Shown here in pieces: positions 1 to 9,224 of a stretch of DNA of 56,938 nucleotides. Source of the DNA: a virus; IMG/VR virus record IMGVR_UViG_3300030107_001272, positions 1-56,938 of that record; one strand, written 5' to 3'. Every line of letters starts with the position of its first letter. Position 1 is the first letter of the stretch. The notes under the pieces are model-generated. The model ran no database searches, was not told the DNA's origin, and saw only the letters and a program-made list of their open reading frames with translations. The translations under genes were made by a program, and so were the position numbers.

Positions 1-416
1 AACCAAGTGTGGTTGGTGATGCTGCATGGAATAAATGGAAAAACAAACATGAAACTGATGACTATGGCAGATATGTTTGGGAAGAGTACACGTTTACTGA
101 ATGGACAATTCCTGCCACTGACACAGAAGAAGCAGTTCATCATAGCTACCCTACTGACTACATTCCGAGTGATTTAACAGCACCAAGTGATGCGACTGTA
201 GTTTCAAAAGATAGCGATGGTACAAACCTTATGAGAAGAAAACTTAACAGTAGCTATAACCCCTCTACGACTTATATCCCAAGAGAGCAAAGACCAGAAT
301 GGGATGCTGTAGGAATGATGGGAAAACTCCGTATTCGTAAAGGGCAAACTGTAGGTGACAGGTGGATTAAGATGCGTGACGTATCTTCTTCTGTCGAAGA
401 ATGGCTAGTAAAATAG
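1..416 (+). CDS. Tail fibre protein, C-terminal fragment (5' truncated)
   Basis: The open frame enters from the left edge (codons from position 3) and stops at 414-416, so the gene is cut. The visible part, rich in Trp, Tyr and Asp and ending in DVSSSVEEWLVK, resembles the region that follows the S74 chaperone domain in marine phage tail fibres. That resemblance is from memory. The S74 signature (SDxRxK) is not present here and must lie in missing sequence. The first in-frame start, GTG at 9, is not taken as the true start. It probably belongs to the same gene as the truncated fibre at 56503, across the circular join. Confidence 0.7.
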   Translation, partial: PSVVGDAAWNKWKNKHETDDYGRYVWEEYTFTEWTIPATDTEEAVHHSYPTDYIPSDLTAPSDATVVSKDSDGTNLMRRKLNSSYNPSTTYIPREQRPEWDAVGMMGKLRIRKGQTVGDRWIKMRDVSSSVEEWLVK

Positions 417-427
417 GAAAATAACAA

Positions 428-1783
428 ATGAGTAGAGCCAGAGACATTGCTAATCTACAAAGTGGTGGCGTTATAAATGACGCTAGTGCCGACTTAGACT
501 TTCGTATTGAGAGTAACGGTTTAACTCACGCTCTTTTTGTTGATGGTGGTACTGACACTGTTACGATAGGAACAAGTAGTACTGACGCTTACAGTTCAGC
601 AGATAATCTTGTTGTAGGAACTGGCTCTGGTCACAATGGCATAACAATATTTTCTGCCAATGCAAATCAGGGTACAATATTTTTTGCAGATGCTCTAGGT
701 GGTGATAGTGATGCTTCAACGTATGATGGTTATATCATTTATGATCATAGTGCTAGGCACTTTAGATTTGGCACAGCAGGTGGAGAACGTGTCAGGATAA
801 ATAGTGATGGTGATTTACTTTTGGGTTCTAGCACAGACGCAGGATACGGCCCTCTGCAAATTGGAAGCACATCAACAGCAAGCACTATTCTACAAATGCT
901 AGCTGCTGACGATGGCTATAATACTATTCACTTTGGAGATGGAACATCAGGAACTGCTAGGTATAGGGGGTATGTTCAATATAACATGGCTGATGAAGCT
1001 ATGATGTTTGCCACAGGTGCTACTGAACGCATGAGGATAGATAGTTCTGGTAAAGTGGGTATTGGCACAAATTCGCCTAGCCGTAATTTGACAGTGAGTT
1101 CATCAAGTCAAACAGATTTAGCTATTGTTGCAGGAACTTCTTCATCAGCACAATTATGTTTTGGAGATAGTGGTGACGATAACATAGGGCAGATTGAGTA
1201 TAATAATTCTAGTAATTATATGGCTCTTTATACAAATACTACTGAACACATAAGGATACATTCTAATGGTAATGTAAAAATAGGGCAAAATACTGGTACT
1301 TTACTTGATAATTGTCCTCTTCAAATTGAAAGGGAAGAATCTAGTAATGACTCTTGTGTAAGAACAAAGAACCCATCAACTAATTCAAGGTTTCATTTTG
1401 ATTTTTGGAATAGTAGTGGAACTCAGGGAAACATAACGGTAAACGCATCTTCTGTTAATTTCAATTCTACGTCAGACTATAGGAAAAAAGAAAATGTAAA
1501 TTATGATTGGGATGGAACAACGGAAATTAAAAAATTAAAACCTGCTAAGTTTAATTTTATTGGTAGCTCAGATACTATCCAAGGATTTTTGGCACATGAA
1601 GTTTCTAGTGTCGTGCCGATTGCTGTTACTGGAGAAAAGGATGGAACTGAAAAATATACTGATGAGGATGGTAAAGAAAAAACAAGAGAAGTCTATCAAA
1701 GTATGGATGTTTCAAAACTTGTACCTCTTTTGGTCAAAACAATACAAGAATTAGAAGCACGAATAGCAAAGTTAGAGGAATAA
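428..1783 (+). CDS. Tail fibre with C-terminal peptidase S74 chaperone domain
   Basis: Receptor-binding fibre of about 451 residues. The N-terminal two thirds is a Ser/Thr/Gly/Asn-rich beta repeat with motifs of the type MRIDSSGKVGIGT. The C-terminal part is an intramolecular chaperone of the endosialidase (S74) family, which trimerises the fibre and then cuts itself off. The catalytic signature is S349-D350-Y-R-K-K354. In the family, cleavage is between Ser and Asp with a Lys five residues after the Ser. The protein ends in a short leucine-zipper-like coil (LVKTIQELEARIAKLEE) nearly identical to that of the fibre at 54079. It follows the truncated fibre by 11 bp. Confidence 0.85.
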   Translation: MSRARDIANLQSGGVINDASADLDFRIESNGLTHALFVDGGTDTVTIGTSSTDAYSSADNLVVGTGSGHNGITIFSANANQGTIFFADALGGDSDASTYDGYIIYDHSARHFRFGTAGGERVRINSDGDLLLGSSTDAGYGPLQIGSTSTASTILQMLAADDGYNTIHFGDGTSGTARYRGYVQYNMADEAMMFATGATERMRIDSSGKVGIGTNSPSRNLTVSSSSQTDLAIVAGTSSSAQLCFGDSGDDNIGQIEYNNSSNYMALYTNTTEHIRIHSNGNVKIGQNTGTLLDNCPLQIEREESSNDSCVRTKNPSTNSRFHFDFWNSSGTQGNITVNASSVNFNSTSDYRKKENVNYDWDGTTEIKKLKPAKFNFIGSSDTIQGFLAHEVSSVVPIAVTGEKDGTEKYTDEDGKEKTREVYQSMDVSKLVPLLVKTIQELEARIAKLEE

Positions 1784-2185
1784 ATGTTTACCCTATCTGC
1801 ATTCTCTAGTAACGCCTTTGGTGAATCAGATGCAGACATACTGTTTATTATATCGGGAGCTTCAGCCAGTACTGCAGTAGGTTCTTTAAGTGTAACAGCA
1901 GACTCTAACATAACAATCTCTTCTGTATCTGCTACATCAACTGCAGGTGCAGTAACAGTAAGCACAACATCAAGCATAGACACAACAGTTGCAATAGAAA
2001 GAACTGTCTATGTACCACAAAAAGCCAATGCTAATACAGTTGTCCACATAACAGAGCAACCTAGAGTGGTAGCAATACAAAGAAGACTAAACGAAAATAA
2101 TGTCATATACATATCAGAGCAAAGTAGAATGGTATATGTACCAGAAAGAAACAATCTCTACAATAAAACATATAAGGTAGCGTAA
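1784..2185 (+). CDS. Hypothetical fibre-associated protein
   Basis: Not recognised. 133 residues. The ATG directly follows the TAA of the S74 fibre gene. The N-terminal half is a low-complexity Ser/Thr/Ala/Val beta-type sequence. The C-terminal half has two similar segments, each pairing a TERTVYVP- or QPRVVAIQ-like strand with an arginine-rich turn, ending in NKTYKVA. Its position between a fibre and the fibre-tail adaptor suggests a small virion component. That is inference. Confidence 0.6.
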   Translation: MFTLSAFSSNAFGESDADILFIISGASASTAVGSLSVTADSNITISSVSATSTAGAVTVSTTSSIDTTVAIERTVYVPQKANANTVVHITEQPRVVAIQRRLNENNVIYISEQSRMVYVPERNNLYNKTYKVA

Positions 2186-2186
2186 C

Positions 2187-2732
2187 ATGTCCTTTAGATG
2201 GCCCAACAAAGATCCAGATGAAACTTTAGACTACAGTATAGATTGGTCTAGATACCTTGGCAGTGCTACTATAAGCTCCGTACAGTGGCTTATTGTGGAT
2301 GACCAGAGTACTACCCTATCAGCTGCAATTACAGCTTCAGCAACTAGTATAACGCTGACTGACGCTAGCATATTTACTACCAATACAAATGACACACAGT
2401 TAAAGATTGGCAGTGAGATCCTAGAGTATGATTCGGGTGGCATTAGTAGTAATACTGTAACAGTTACTAGGGGTGCTGACTCTACTACTGCAGCTGCTCA
2501 TGCTTCAGGTGCAACAGTTACAGGTGGAGAAGTACCTATTATCGCATCAATACAGGTAACAGTTAATGGGCTGACTGTTCCTGCTAATACTATCTCTAAT
2601 ACAAGTACAGTTGCTACTATAAGATTTAGTGGTGGTACAAATAATAGAACCTACAAGATTATCTGCAGAATAACAGACAGTGCAAACTTAACTTCAGAAA
2701 GAAGTGTAAGACTAAAGATTAAGGAAAACTAA
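2187..2732 (+). CDS. Fiber-tail adaptor-like structural protein
   Basis: 181 residues. The start (WPNKDPDETLDYSIDWS) and end (FSGGTNNRTYKIICRITDSANLTSERSVRLKIKE) match the short phage fiber-tail adaptor fold as I remember it: an Ig-like module that links fibres to the tail. A Ser/Thr-rich insertion (about residues 40-105, containing KIGSEILEYDSG and VTRGADSTTAAAHASGATV) interrupts the domain. The same kind of insert occurs in other phage structural proteins. It is followed with a 1-bp TAATG overlap by the head-tail adaptor. Family recognised from memory, not from an alignment. Confidence 0.65.
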   Translation: MSFRWPNKDPDETLDYSIDWSRYLGSATISSVQWLIVDDQSTTLSAAITASATSITLTDASIFTTNTNDTQLKIGSEILEYDSGGISSNTVTVTRGADSTTAAAHASGATVTGGEVPIIASIQVTVNGLTVPANTISNTSTVATIRFSGGTNNRTYKIICRITDSANLTSERSVRLKIKEN

Positions 2733-3460
2733 TGGCTTATAATTTTATTGGATTAGTAAATGAAGTCAACAGAAGACTCAACGAGGTAGAGATAGACAAT
2801 ACTTCTACTGCCTTTATAGCCGCTACTGGCTTTTATAATACAGCTAAAGATGTCGTTAATGCTTCTATTAGACACATACAACAGGAAGAGTTTGGGTGGC
2901 CTTTTAATCATATAGAAGAAGAAGAAGTACTAGCAGTAGGTATTACAAGATATAGCTATCCAGAAGATGCTAAGTCTATAAATATAGACAGCTTTAGATT
3001 AAAAAGAAATGATACTCTTAATATTGCTACCATTAAATTAAAAGCAATGGACTATCAAGAGTATCTTAATAAACATATTGATTATGAGTATAACACAAGC
3101 AGTACTCTAAGAGGTGTGCCTAGATTTATTATTCGTGCGCCTAGTGATGAGTTTATTATTATTCCTACTCCTGATAAAGCCTATGAATTAGTCTATGAGT
3201 ATTATAGAAATCCTATTGACTTAGAACTTTTTAATGATGTACCTAATATACCTAAAGAGTTTAAATATGTCATAGTAGAAGGGGCTATGTACTATGCCTA
3301 TCAATTTAGAGGTGATGTACAGAATGCCCAACTATCACAACAAAAGTTTCAAACAGGCATTAAACACATGCGTTCTCTTTATATTAATAGATATGAATAT
3401 ATTAGATCTACTGCTATTGAACAAGGCAGTATCTCAAATAATGTACTAAGAGTTTCTTAA
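2732..3460 (+). CDS. Head-tail adaptor (SU10 / T7 gp11-like)
   Basis: 242 residues. Likely forms the ring under the portal and starts the short tail. Typical features are an N-terminal helical stretch (FIGLVNEVNRRLNE), then FYNTAKDVVNASIRHIQQEEFGWPFN, a mid-region describing a beta sheet (FIIRAPSDEFIIIPTP, YELVYEYYRNP), and a helical C-terminus. These match podoviral adaptor proteins of the SU10 type. It overlaps both neighbours by one base, which points to translational coupling with the tail genes. The adaptor plus nozzle pair supports a podovirus morphology. Confidence 0.75.
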   Translation: MAYNFIGLVNEVNRRLNEVEIDNTSTAFIAATGFYNTAKDVVNASIRHIQQEEFGWPFNHIEEEEVLAVGITRYSYPEDAKSINIDSFRLKRNDTLNIATIKLKAMDYQEYLNKHIDYEYNTSSTLRGVPRFIIRAPSDEFIIIPTPDKAYELVYEYYRNPIDLELFNDVPNIPKEFKYVIVEGAMYYAYQFRGDVQNAQLSQQKFQTGIKHMRSLYINRYEYIRSTAIEQGSISNNVLRVS

Positions 3461-5376
3461 TGGCAACAGAGTGGCAGACATTTCCAATTGAATTTAAGGG
3501 TGGTCTTGTATCTAATCTAACTCCCTTACAACAAGGTATTCAGGCTGTGGGTTCTGCAACAGTATTGCAAAACTTTGAGCCTAGCATTTCAGGTGGATAT
3601 AAAAAAGTATTAGGCTACTCTAAATTTAATAGTGATCTTATAGCAGGTAGTGGCGTTATGCAAGGTGTAGCTGTTACCAATAACACAACAACTACTACGG
3701 CTGTTGTTGTAAGATCAGGAGCATTTTATGAAGTTACTGCAAGTTCTATTAGTAGTTCTGCATTAGCAACAGGATCTACAACTTCATCTACTAAGGTACG
3801 GTTTACACATTTTAACTTTGACGGTACAGATAGAATTATGTTTGTTGATGGTGTAAACTTTCCTGCTCACTATAGCGCAGGTTCAGTTACTTTTTTATCA
3901 ACTTCTAATACGACAGGTGCAGGTGCAGACGTAGAAGATGCTACCCACGTAGTTAATTTTAAAAATCATCTAGTGTACGCCAAGGGTAGGAATATTATTT
4001 TTAGCGCACCCTTGACGCATACAGATTTTACATCAGCAAATGGTGCAGGTACTATAGATGTTGGTGGTACAATTACTGGGCTAATTGTTTTTCGTGAACA
4101 GTTAATGATTTTTACTGCCAGTTCTATTAGTAGGCTAACAGGAGATCACAGAGAAGCTTTTTCTTTACAACCAGTTACAGGAGACATAGGCTGTACAGAA
4201 GATGATAGTATTCAAGAAATTGGTGGTGACATTATGTTTCTCTCACCTGATGGACTTAGACTCTTATCTGCTACAGAGCGTATCGGTGACTTTAACTTGA
4301 ATGTTCCTTCTAATACAATTAAAAATACATTTAACAATTTTATTACAGGTAATAATAATTTCCATAGTTTAACCTTACGAGAAAAAAGTCAGTATAGAAT
4401 ATTTGGATATAAAAGTAGTACAATTTCTACTGATTCTGCAGCAGGTATATTAGCTACTAAGTTTTCAGCACAAGGATCTGAAGGATTTCAATGGGCTACC
4501 CTTAAAGGTTTTGAAGTTTATTGTGGAGACTCTAGATATTTAGGAGCAAATGAAGTTGTTCTTTTTGCTAATGATGATGGTTATATTTATCAAATGGAAA
4601 AAGAAGGTGAAGTATCCATAAACTACAGACAGTCTGCAGATGATGACGATGATGATGGTATAGCTGCAAGTCAATCTGTAGGCAGTGCAACTACAATGAC
4701 AATTAATGGGGCGTTAGCTTCAGGTGGGGCAGTCTCTTTAAATACACCTAAATTTGTTAGCATTAAAAGTGCAGGAGATGATTCGGGTAGAAACTTTGCT
4801 GTTGTTGGTACGACAGATGGTAGCACTGCATTAACAGAAAATATAACAGGATCAAATGAAGGTACAACTATAAGTACTAATGCCTTTCAAACAATTACTT
4901 CTATAACAACTAATGGAGCAACTGCAGGGGCAGTAACTGCAGGAGTAGTTGGAAAGAGTAGTATTGATTGTATATTTGTATCTCCGTATATGCCCATCAA
5001 TGATCCACAACAACGAAAGACTTTTTATAAGATAGCATTGTACATAGATCCTGATGGAGCATTTACAACAACGAGTAAAATTATATTAGATCAAAATTTA
5101 CCAGGTGCAGTACAACCACCAGTTATTTCGCCTACTATACAATTAAGTGGTACTGCTTCTGTTGCTATCTATGGAGATGAAAACTATTTATATACTACGT
5201 CATCCTCTACTTCTACAACAGCACCTAGATATGGATCAGAAATGCAAAGAGAATTTTCTAGACAATTAGTGGGATCAGGAAGAAACTTAGCAATTAGTAT
5301 AGAAGATAGTAGTACTAATCCATCTTTTACATTAGACACGGCAGTTGTTGAATACGCTGTTAATGATAGACTATAA
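3460..5376 (+). CDS. Tail nozzle / stabilisation protein (T7 gp12-like position)
   Basis: 638 residues, mostly beta-propeller-like sequence without membrane segments. It begins with WQTFPIEFKGGLVSNLTPLQQG, a typical start for podoviral stabilisation or nozzle proteins. It includes repeated strands (DGTDRIMFVDGVNFPAHY, FREQLMIFTASSISRLTGD, DIMFLSPDGLRLLSATERIGDF) and an acidic run DDDDDDG near residue 395. It directly follows the adaptor with a TAATG overlap, the standard podovirus order. The product should sit at the tail tip and seal DNA in the capsid. The family call rests on motif style and order. Confidence 0.7.
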   Translation: MATEWQTFPIEFKGGLVSNLTPLQQGIQAVGSATVLQNFEPSISGGYKKVLGYSKFNSDLIAGSGVMQGVAVTNNTTTTTAVVVRSGAFYEVTASSISSSALATGSTTSSTKVRFTHFNFDGTDRIMFVDGVNFPAHYSAGSVTFLSTSNTTGAGADVEDATHVVNFKNHLVYAKGRNIIFSAPLTHTDFTSANGAGTIDVGGTITGLIVFREQLMIFTASSISRLTGDHREAFSLQPVTGDIGCTEDDSIQEIGGDIMFLSPDGLRLLSATERIGDFNLNVPSNTIKNTFNNFITGNNNFHSLTLREKSQYRIFGYKSSTISTDSAAGILATKFSAQGSEGFQWATLKGFEVYCGDSRYLGANEVVLFANDDGYIYQMEKEGEVSINYRQSADDDDDDGIAASQSVGSATTMTINGALASGGAVSLNTPKFVSIKSAGDDSGRNFAVVGTTDGSTALTENITGSNEGTTISTNAFQTITSITTNGATAGAVTAGVVGKSSIDCIFVSPYMPINDPQQRKTFYKIALYIDPDGAFTTTSKIILDQNLPGAVQPPVISPTIQLSGTASVAIYGDENYLYTTSSSTSTTAPRYGSEMQREFSRQLVGSGRNLAISIEDSSTNPSFTLDTAVVEYAVNDRL

Positions 5377-5388
5377 AGGAATAAAATA

Positions 5389-8300
5389 ATGGGAACAGGT
5401 TACGTAAGAAACGATACATCAGGCAACATAGCTAACGGTAAAGTTATTGACGCTACAGACTTAGACGGTGAGTTTGACGCTATCGTAACAGCCTTTAGCA
5501 CATCAGGGCATACCCATGATGGTACAACTGCAGAAGGTGGGAAGGTTACTAAACTGTTAGGTACAAGCTTAACATTAGGAGATGGCACTGCAGGTACAGA
5601 TATTACTGTAACTTTTGATGGTGAAGATAATGATGGCATTTTAAAATGGATGGAAGATGAAGACTACTTTCAATTTAATGATGACATTCTTATGAGTACT
5701 AATGAAAAACTTCAGTTTAGAGATACAGGTATCTACATCTCCTCTAATGCTGATGGTGACTTAGATATTGTATCTGATGGTACGGCTGTAGATTCTATTA
5801 ATATTGAGTCAGCAGGTGGGATCACTCTTGATGCAGGTACGGCAGCTAGTGGTGTTATCTTTGAAGATGACGGTACAGAGATGCTACGTATCTATAATAG
5901 TAGTAGTGATGTTTATATAGAGTCTAAAGTATCAGATAAGGATATTCTTATTAGGGGCAATGACGGTGGAAGTGCAGTTACAGCCGTGACCTTTGATATG
6001 TCTGCTGCAGGATTAGCCACATTTGGCGGTGGCGTAACGTCTACGGCTGTAGCTAATACATTAGGTGCTACCTCTTTTAACGATGCAAACATAACTAATG
6101 TAGGTAATATAGCTCTTGACAGCATTACGGCTGATGGATCTACTATTACAATTACAGGTAACACTACCTTTGCTGACGGTGCATATAACTTTAACATTGC
6201 ATCACACGATGGATCTAATGGATTACAATTAGGTGGTACACTAGTAACTGCTACTGCTACAGAACTAAACATCATAGATGGAGTTACAGCTACAACTGCG
6301 GAGTTAAACATTATGGATGGAGTTACTGCAACTACTGCAGAACTTAACATTATGGATGGGGTAACTGCTACCACTGCAGAACTTAACATTATGGATGGTG
6401 GTACAAGTGCTACTTCTACTACTGTAGTTGATGCTGATAGAGTTGTTCTTAACGACAATGGAAGTATGGTTCAAGTAGCAGTAACCGACTTAGCTGCATA
6501 CTTTGATGACGAGATTACAGCTATGCCCAATCTTGTAACGACTGCAGCTACAACTGTAGGAGCTTTAAATAGTGGGTCTATTACATCAGGTTTTGGAACT
6601 ATAGATACAGGTTCATCTACAATTACAACTACAGGTTTAATATCAGGTGGGTCTTTAGATATTGATGATGTTCTTATCAATGGAACTACAATAGGACATA
6701 CAGATGACACAGATCTTATTACATTAGCTGATGGAGTTGTTACAGTAGCAGGGGAAATAAGTGTTACAACTTTAGACATAGGTGGTACGAATGTTACTTC
6801 TACTGCTGCTGAATTAAATATACTTGATGGTGTTACAGCCACTGCCACAGAATTAAATATTATAGATGGAGTCACTGCAACTACTGCAGAGTTAAACATT
6901 ATGGATGGAGTTACCTCTACAACAAGTGAACTTAATCTTTTGGATGGTTCTGCTAAGTCTACTTCTTCTATTACTATTGCAGATGCCGATGCCTTTATTG
7001 TTATTGATGGAACTACTACTAAACAAATACCTGCTTCTGATATTGCAACATATGCTACAGGTAGCACAGGTGTTTTATCAACTGGTACAAGTAACACTGC
7101 TATTGGTTCTGGTGCTTTAGATTCTGTACAATCTGGTGGTAATTATAATACGGCTCTTGGTTTTAATGCTCTTACTGCTGTTACACTTGCTGACAATAAT
7201 ACAGCCGTTGGTTTTGAGGCAGGAAAAAGTATAGTAGAAGGTAGTTCTGGTAATGGAAGCCACACTCTTGTAGGTTATATGGCAGGGTCAGAACTTACAA
7301 CAGGCGTATATAACACGCATGTAGGGTGGAGTGCAGGTTTAAATGCTACCACAACAGACAGATGTGTTTTTATTGGACACAGTGCAGGTCATGGACAAAC
7401 GAGTGGCGTAGCTAACACAGGTGATGACAATACTTTTGTTGGAGGTAACGCAGGTTCTTATACTACAACAGGTAGTAATAATGTAGCTTTAGGAGGGTCT
7501 GCTTTAGGGAGTCTTACCACAGGTGATACTAATGTAGCAATAGGTGGTGCTGCAGGTAATGGTATTACTACTGGAAGTAAAAATGTAGCAATTGGTTATA
7601 ACTCTTCAGATGCAACTACAACTGCAGATAAAAATACTACTGTAGGATATGAAGCTTCTAAAAGACTTACGAGTGGAACTAACAATGTTATCCTTGGTAA
7701 CAAAGCAGGTATGGGTGTTATTACTGGAGATCATAATGTTGCTATTGGTGGTGAAGCAGCTATGGGCTTTGGCGATGTTTCTTTGCTTGAAAATGAATCT
7801 GCTTATAATGCTTTTACCGTAGGAGATAGAAATGTAGCTATTGGTAGTAGGGCTATGTATAACTCAGCTACTGCAAGTGATGCTACTGAAAAAAATACGG
7901 CTGTTGGATATGGGGCATTAACAACTGTTCAAGGTGGTGACAACAATACAGGTATTGGATATAATGCAGGTGATAGTATTACTGATGGTACTAATAATAC
8001 TTGTATTGGTTATCTGGCTGATACTGCTGCAGCTGATTCTGATAATTCTATAACGTTAGGCAATTCATCAATTTCTTCTTTAAGGTGTGCAGATACATCT
8101 ATATCTTCTTTGTCAGATGAAAGGGATAAGAAAGACATTGTGGATTCAACCTATGGTCTTGATCTTTTAAAAACTTTTAGGCCAGTTTCTTTTACGTGGA
8201 ATAAACGCCCAGAAACAGCAACTAAACCTTCTTGGGTGTCTGATGAGGAATGGAAGAAAGAACAAGATGCAATAAGCAACGCAGTAGATCCTTACAAAGA

Positions 8301-8508
8301 TAGACCTGCTATTGGTTTTCTAGCTCAAGAGCTACGAGATGCTGTGCCAGAATCAGACAGAAAAAGATTAGATCTAGTAGATGAGCAAAATCCAGATCGT
8401 CTTGAAGCAAAGCAAGGTAAACTTATACCCATTCTAGTCAAAGCCCTACAAGAACTCTCAGCTAAGAATGATGCATTGGAAGCTAGAATTAAGACATTAG
8501 AGGGGTAA
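5389..8508 (+). CDS. Large repeat tail fibre with S74 chaperone domain
   Basis: 1039-residue fibre. Order: N-terminal attachment region (TGYVRNDTSGNIANGKVIDATDLDGEFD); beta repeats; tandem 13-residue ELNIMDGVTATTA units at about residues 290-336 and again near 470-520; a long array of NTAIG/NVAIG-type turns (about residues 565-890) like the head repeats of trimeric adhesins; then the S74 domain with S909-D-E-R-D-K914 and a coiled-coil C-terminus (LVKALQELSAKNDALEARIKTLE). Self-cleavage between S909 and D910 is predicted from the family. Residues of about 335-520 are nearly the same as in the fibre at 51479. Confidence 0.85.
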   Translation: MGTGYVRNDTSGNIANGKVIDATDLDGEFDAIVTAFSTSGHTHDGTTAEGGKVTKLLGTSLTLGDGTAGTDITVTFDGEDNDGILKWMEDEDYFQFNDDILMSTNEKLQFRDTGIYISSNADGDLDIVSDGTAVDSINIESAGGITLDAGTAASGVIFEDDGTEMLRIYNSSSDVYIESKVSDKDILIRGNDGGSAVTAVTFDMSAAGLATFGGGVTSTAVANTLGATSFNDANITNVGNIALDSITADGSTITITGNTTFADGAYNFNIASHDGSNGLQLGGTLVTATATELNIIDGVTATTAELNIMDGVTATTAELNIMDGVTATTAELNIMDGGTSATSTTVVDADRVVLNDNGSMVQVAVTDLAAYFDDEITAMPNLVTTAATTVGALNSGSITSGFGTIDTGSSTITTTGLISGGSLDIDDVLINGTTIGHTDDTDLITLADGVVTVAGEISVTTLDIGGTNVTSTAAELNILDGVTATATELNIIDGVTATTAELNIMDGVTSTTSELNLLDGSAKSTSSITIADADAFIVIDGTTTKQIPASDIATYATGSTGVLSTGTSNTAIGSGALDSVQSGGNYNTALGFNALTAVTLADNNTAVGFEAGKSIVEGSSGNGSHTLVGYMAGSELTTGVYNTHVGWSAGLNATTTDRCVFIGHSAGHGQTSGVANTGDDNTFVGGNAGSYTTTGSNNVALGGSALGSLTTGDTNVAIGGAAGNGITTGSKNVAIGYNSSDATTTADKNTTVGYEASKRLTSGTNNVILGNKAGMGVITGDHNVAIGGEAAMGFGDVSLLENESAYNAFTVGDRNVAIGSRAMYNSATASDATEKNTAVGYGALTTVQGGDNNTGIGYNAGDSITDGTNNTCIGYLADTAAADSDNSITLGNSSISSLRCADTSISSLSDERDKKDIVDSTYGLDLLKTFRPVSFTWNKRPETATKPSWVSDEEWKKEQDAISNAVDPYKDRPAIGFLAQELRDAVPESDRKRLDLVDEQNPDRLEAKQGKLIPILVKALQELSAKNDALEARIKTLEG
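6259..6396 (+). repeat. Tandem 39-bp repeats in fibre gene (ELNIMDG units)
   Basis: Four consecutive units encode E-L-N-I-(M/I)-D-G-V-T-A-T-T-A, 13 codons each. Two or three further units appear at about 6800-6950 in the same gene, and related units occur in the fibre at 51479. Copies differ at third codon positions, so this is an old, selected repeat and not a recent slippage product. Confidence 0.8.
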
Positions 8509-8509
8509 T

Positions 8510-8986
8510 ATGTTTGACCCCATAACGATTGGTGCTTGTCTAACCACAGCGAGTACAGCCTTTGCAGGTCTAAAGAAAGCATTTGCTGCAGGTCGAGATA
8601 TAGAGTCCATGACAGGAGATCTCTCAAGATGGATGAGTGCAGTGTCAGACATAGACCAAAAGGAAAAGGCAGCTAAGAAACCACCTATTTTTCGTAAGGT
8701 ATTTGGATCAGTAGAACAAGAAGCACTTGAGGCATTTGCCGCTAAGAAGAAACTAGCTGAACAAAGATACGAGCTTGAACAGTTTATAAAATTTAGTCAT
8801 GGTCACAAAGCTTGGGAAGAGTTGTTGGGCATGGAAGGTAAAATCAGAAAAGCAAGACAAGAACAACTATACAAACAACAAGAAATAAAAGATAGAATTA
8901 TTGAGGGCATATTCATTTTCTTTCTTTTATGTACAGTAGTAGGTTTTGGTTGGTTAGTGTGGTATTTAAAGTCAATTCAGGAGTAA
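8510..8986 (+). CDS. Hypothetical protein with C-terminal membrane helix
   Basis: 158 residues, not recognised. The N-terminus (GACLTTASTAFAGLKKAFAAGRDIESM) is amphipathic. The middle is a charged helix-forming segment (QEALEAFAAKKKLAEQRYELEQF, KIRKARQEQLYKQQEIKDRI). Residues of about 132-153 form one hydrophobic helix (IFIFFLLCTVVGFGWLVWYL). It starts 1 bp after the fibre stop and sits before another small membrane protein. The pair may act in virion assembly or in membrane passage during DNA entry. That role is a guess. Confidence 0.6.
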   Translation: MFDPITIGACLTTASTAFAGLKKAFAAGRDIESMTGDLSRWMSAVSDIDQKEKAAKKPPIFRKVFGSVEQEALEAFAAKKKLAEQRYELEQFIKFSHGHKAWEELLGMEGKIRKARQEQLYKQQEIKDRIIEGIFIFFLLCTVVGFGWLVWYLKSIQE

Positions 8987-8989
8987 ATA

Positions 8990-9220
8990 ATGGAAATTAG
9001 TATGTGGATGTTTTGGAATATTATTTTAACATTGGTTATAGCTCCTGCAGTATGGGCATTTAGAGGACTTATACAAGAAGTCAAACGTGTAGATATATTA
9101 TTAAATAAAACTAGGGAAGAGTACGTTACACGTAGAGAGATGCGAGATGATCTTACAAAAGTAATGGATGCACTCCATAGAGTAGAAGATAAATTAGATA
9201 AAGTATTAAGCAAGGATTAA
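8990..9220 (+). CDS. Small membrane-anchored coiled-coil protein
   Basis: 76 residues. One N-terminal membrane helix (FWNIILTLVIAPAVWAFRGLI, about residues 8-28) is followed by a highly charged coiled coil (MRDDLTKVMDALHRVEDKLDKVLSKD). The layout recalls DUF2746-like and spanin-like small phage proteins, but I cannot assign a family. It lies 3 bp after the previous membrane protein and 4 bp before a large virion gene. Confidence 0.6.
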   Translation: MEISMWMFWNIILTLVIAPAVWAFRGLIQEVKRVDILLNKTREEYVTRREMRDDLTKVMDALHRVEDKLDKVLSKD

Positions 9221-9224
9221 TTAG

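Noticed and set aside
5913-7097. Two long minus-strand frames (181 and 208 codons) within the fibre gene
   Set aside because: They mirror the regular Thr/Ala-rich repeats of the plus-strand fibre. The Val/Ser/Pro-rich product is a typical antisense shadow.
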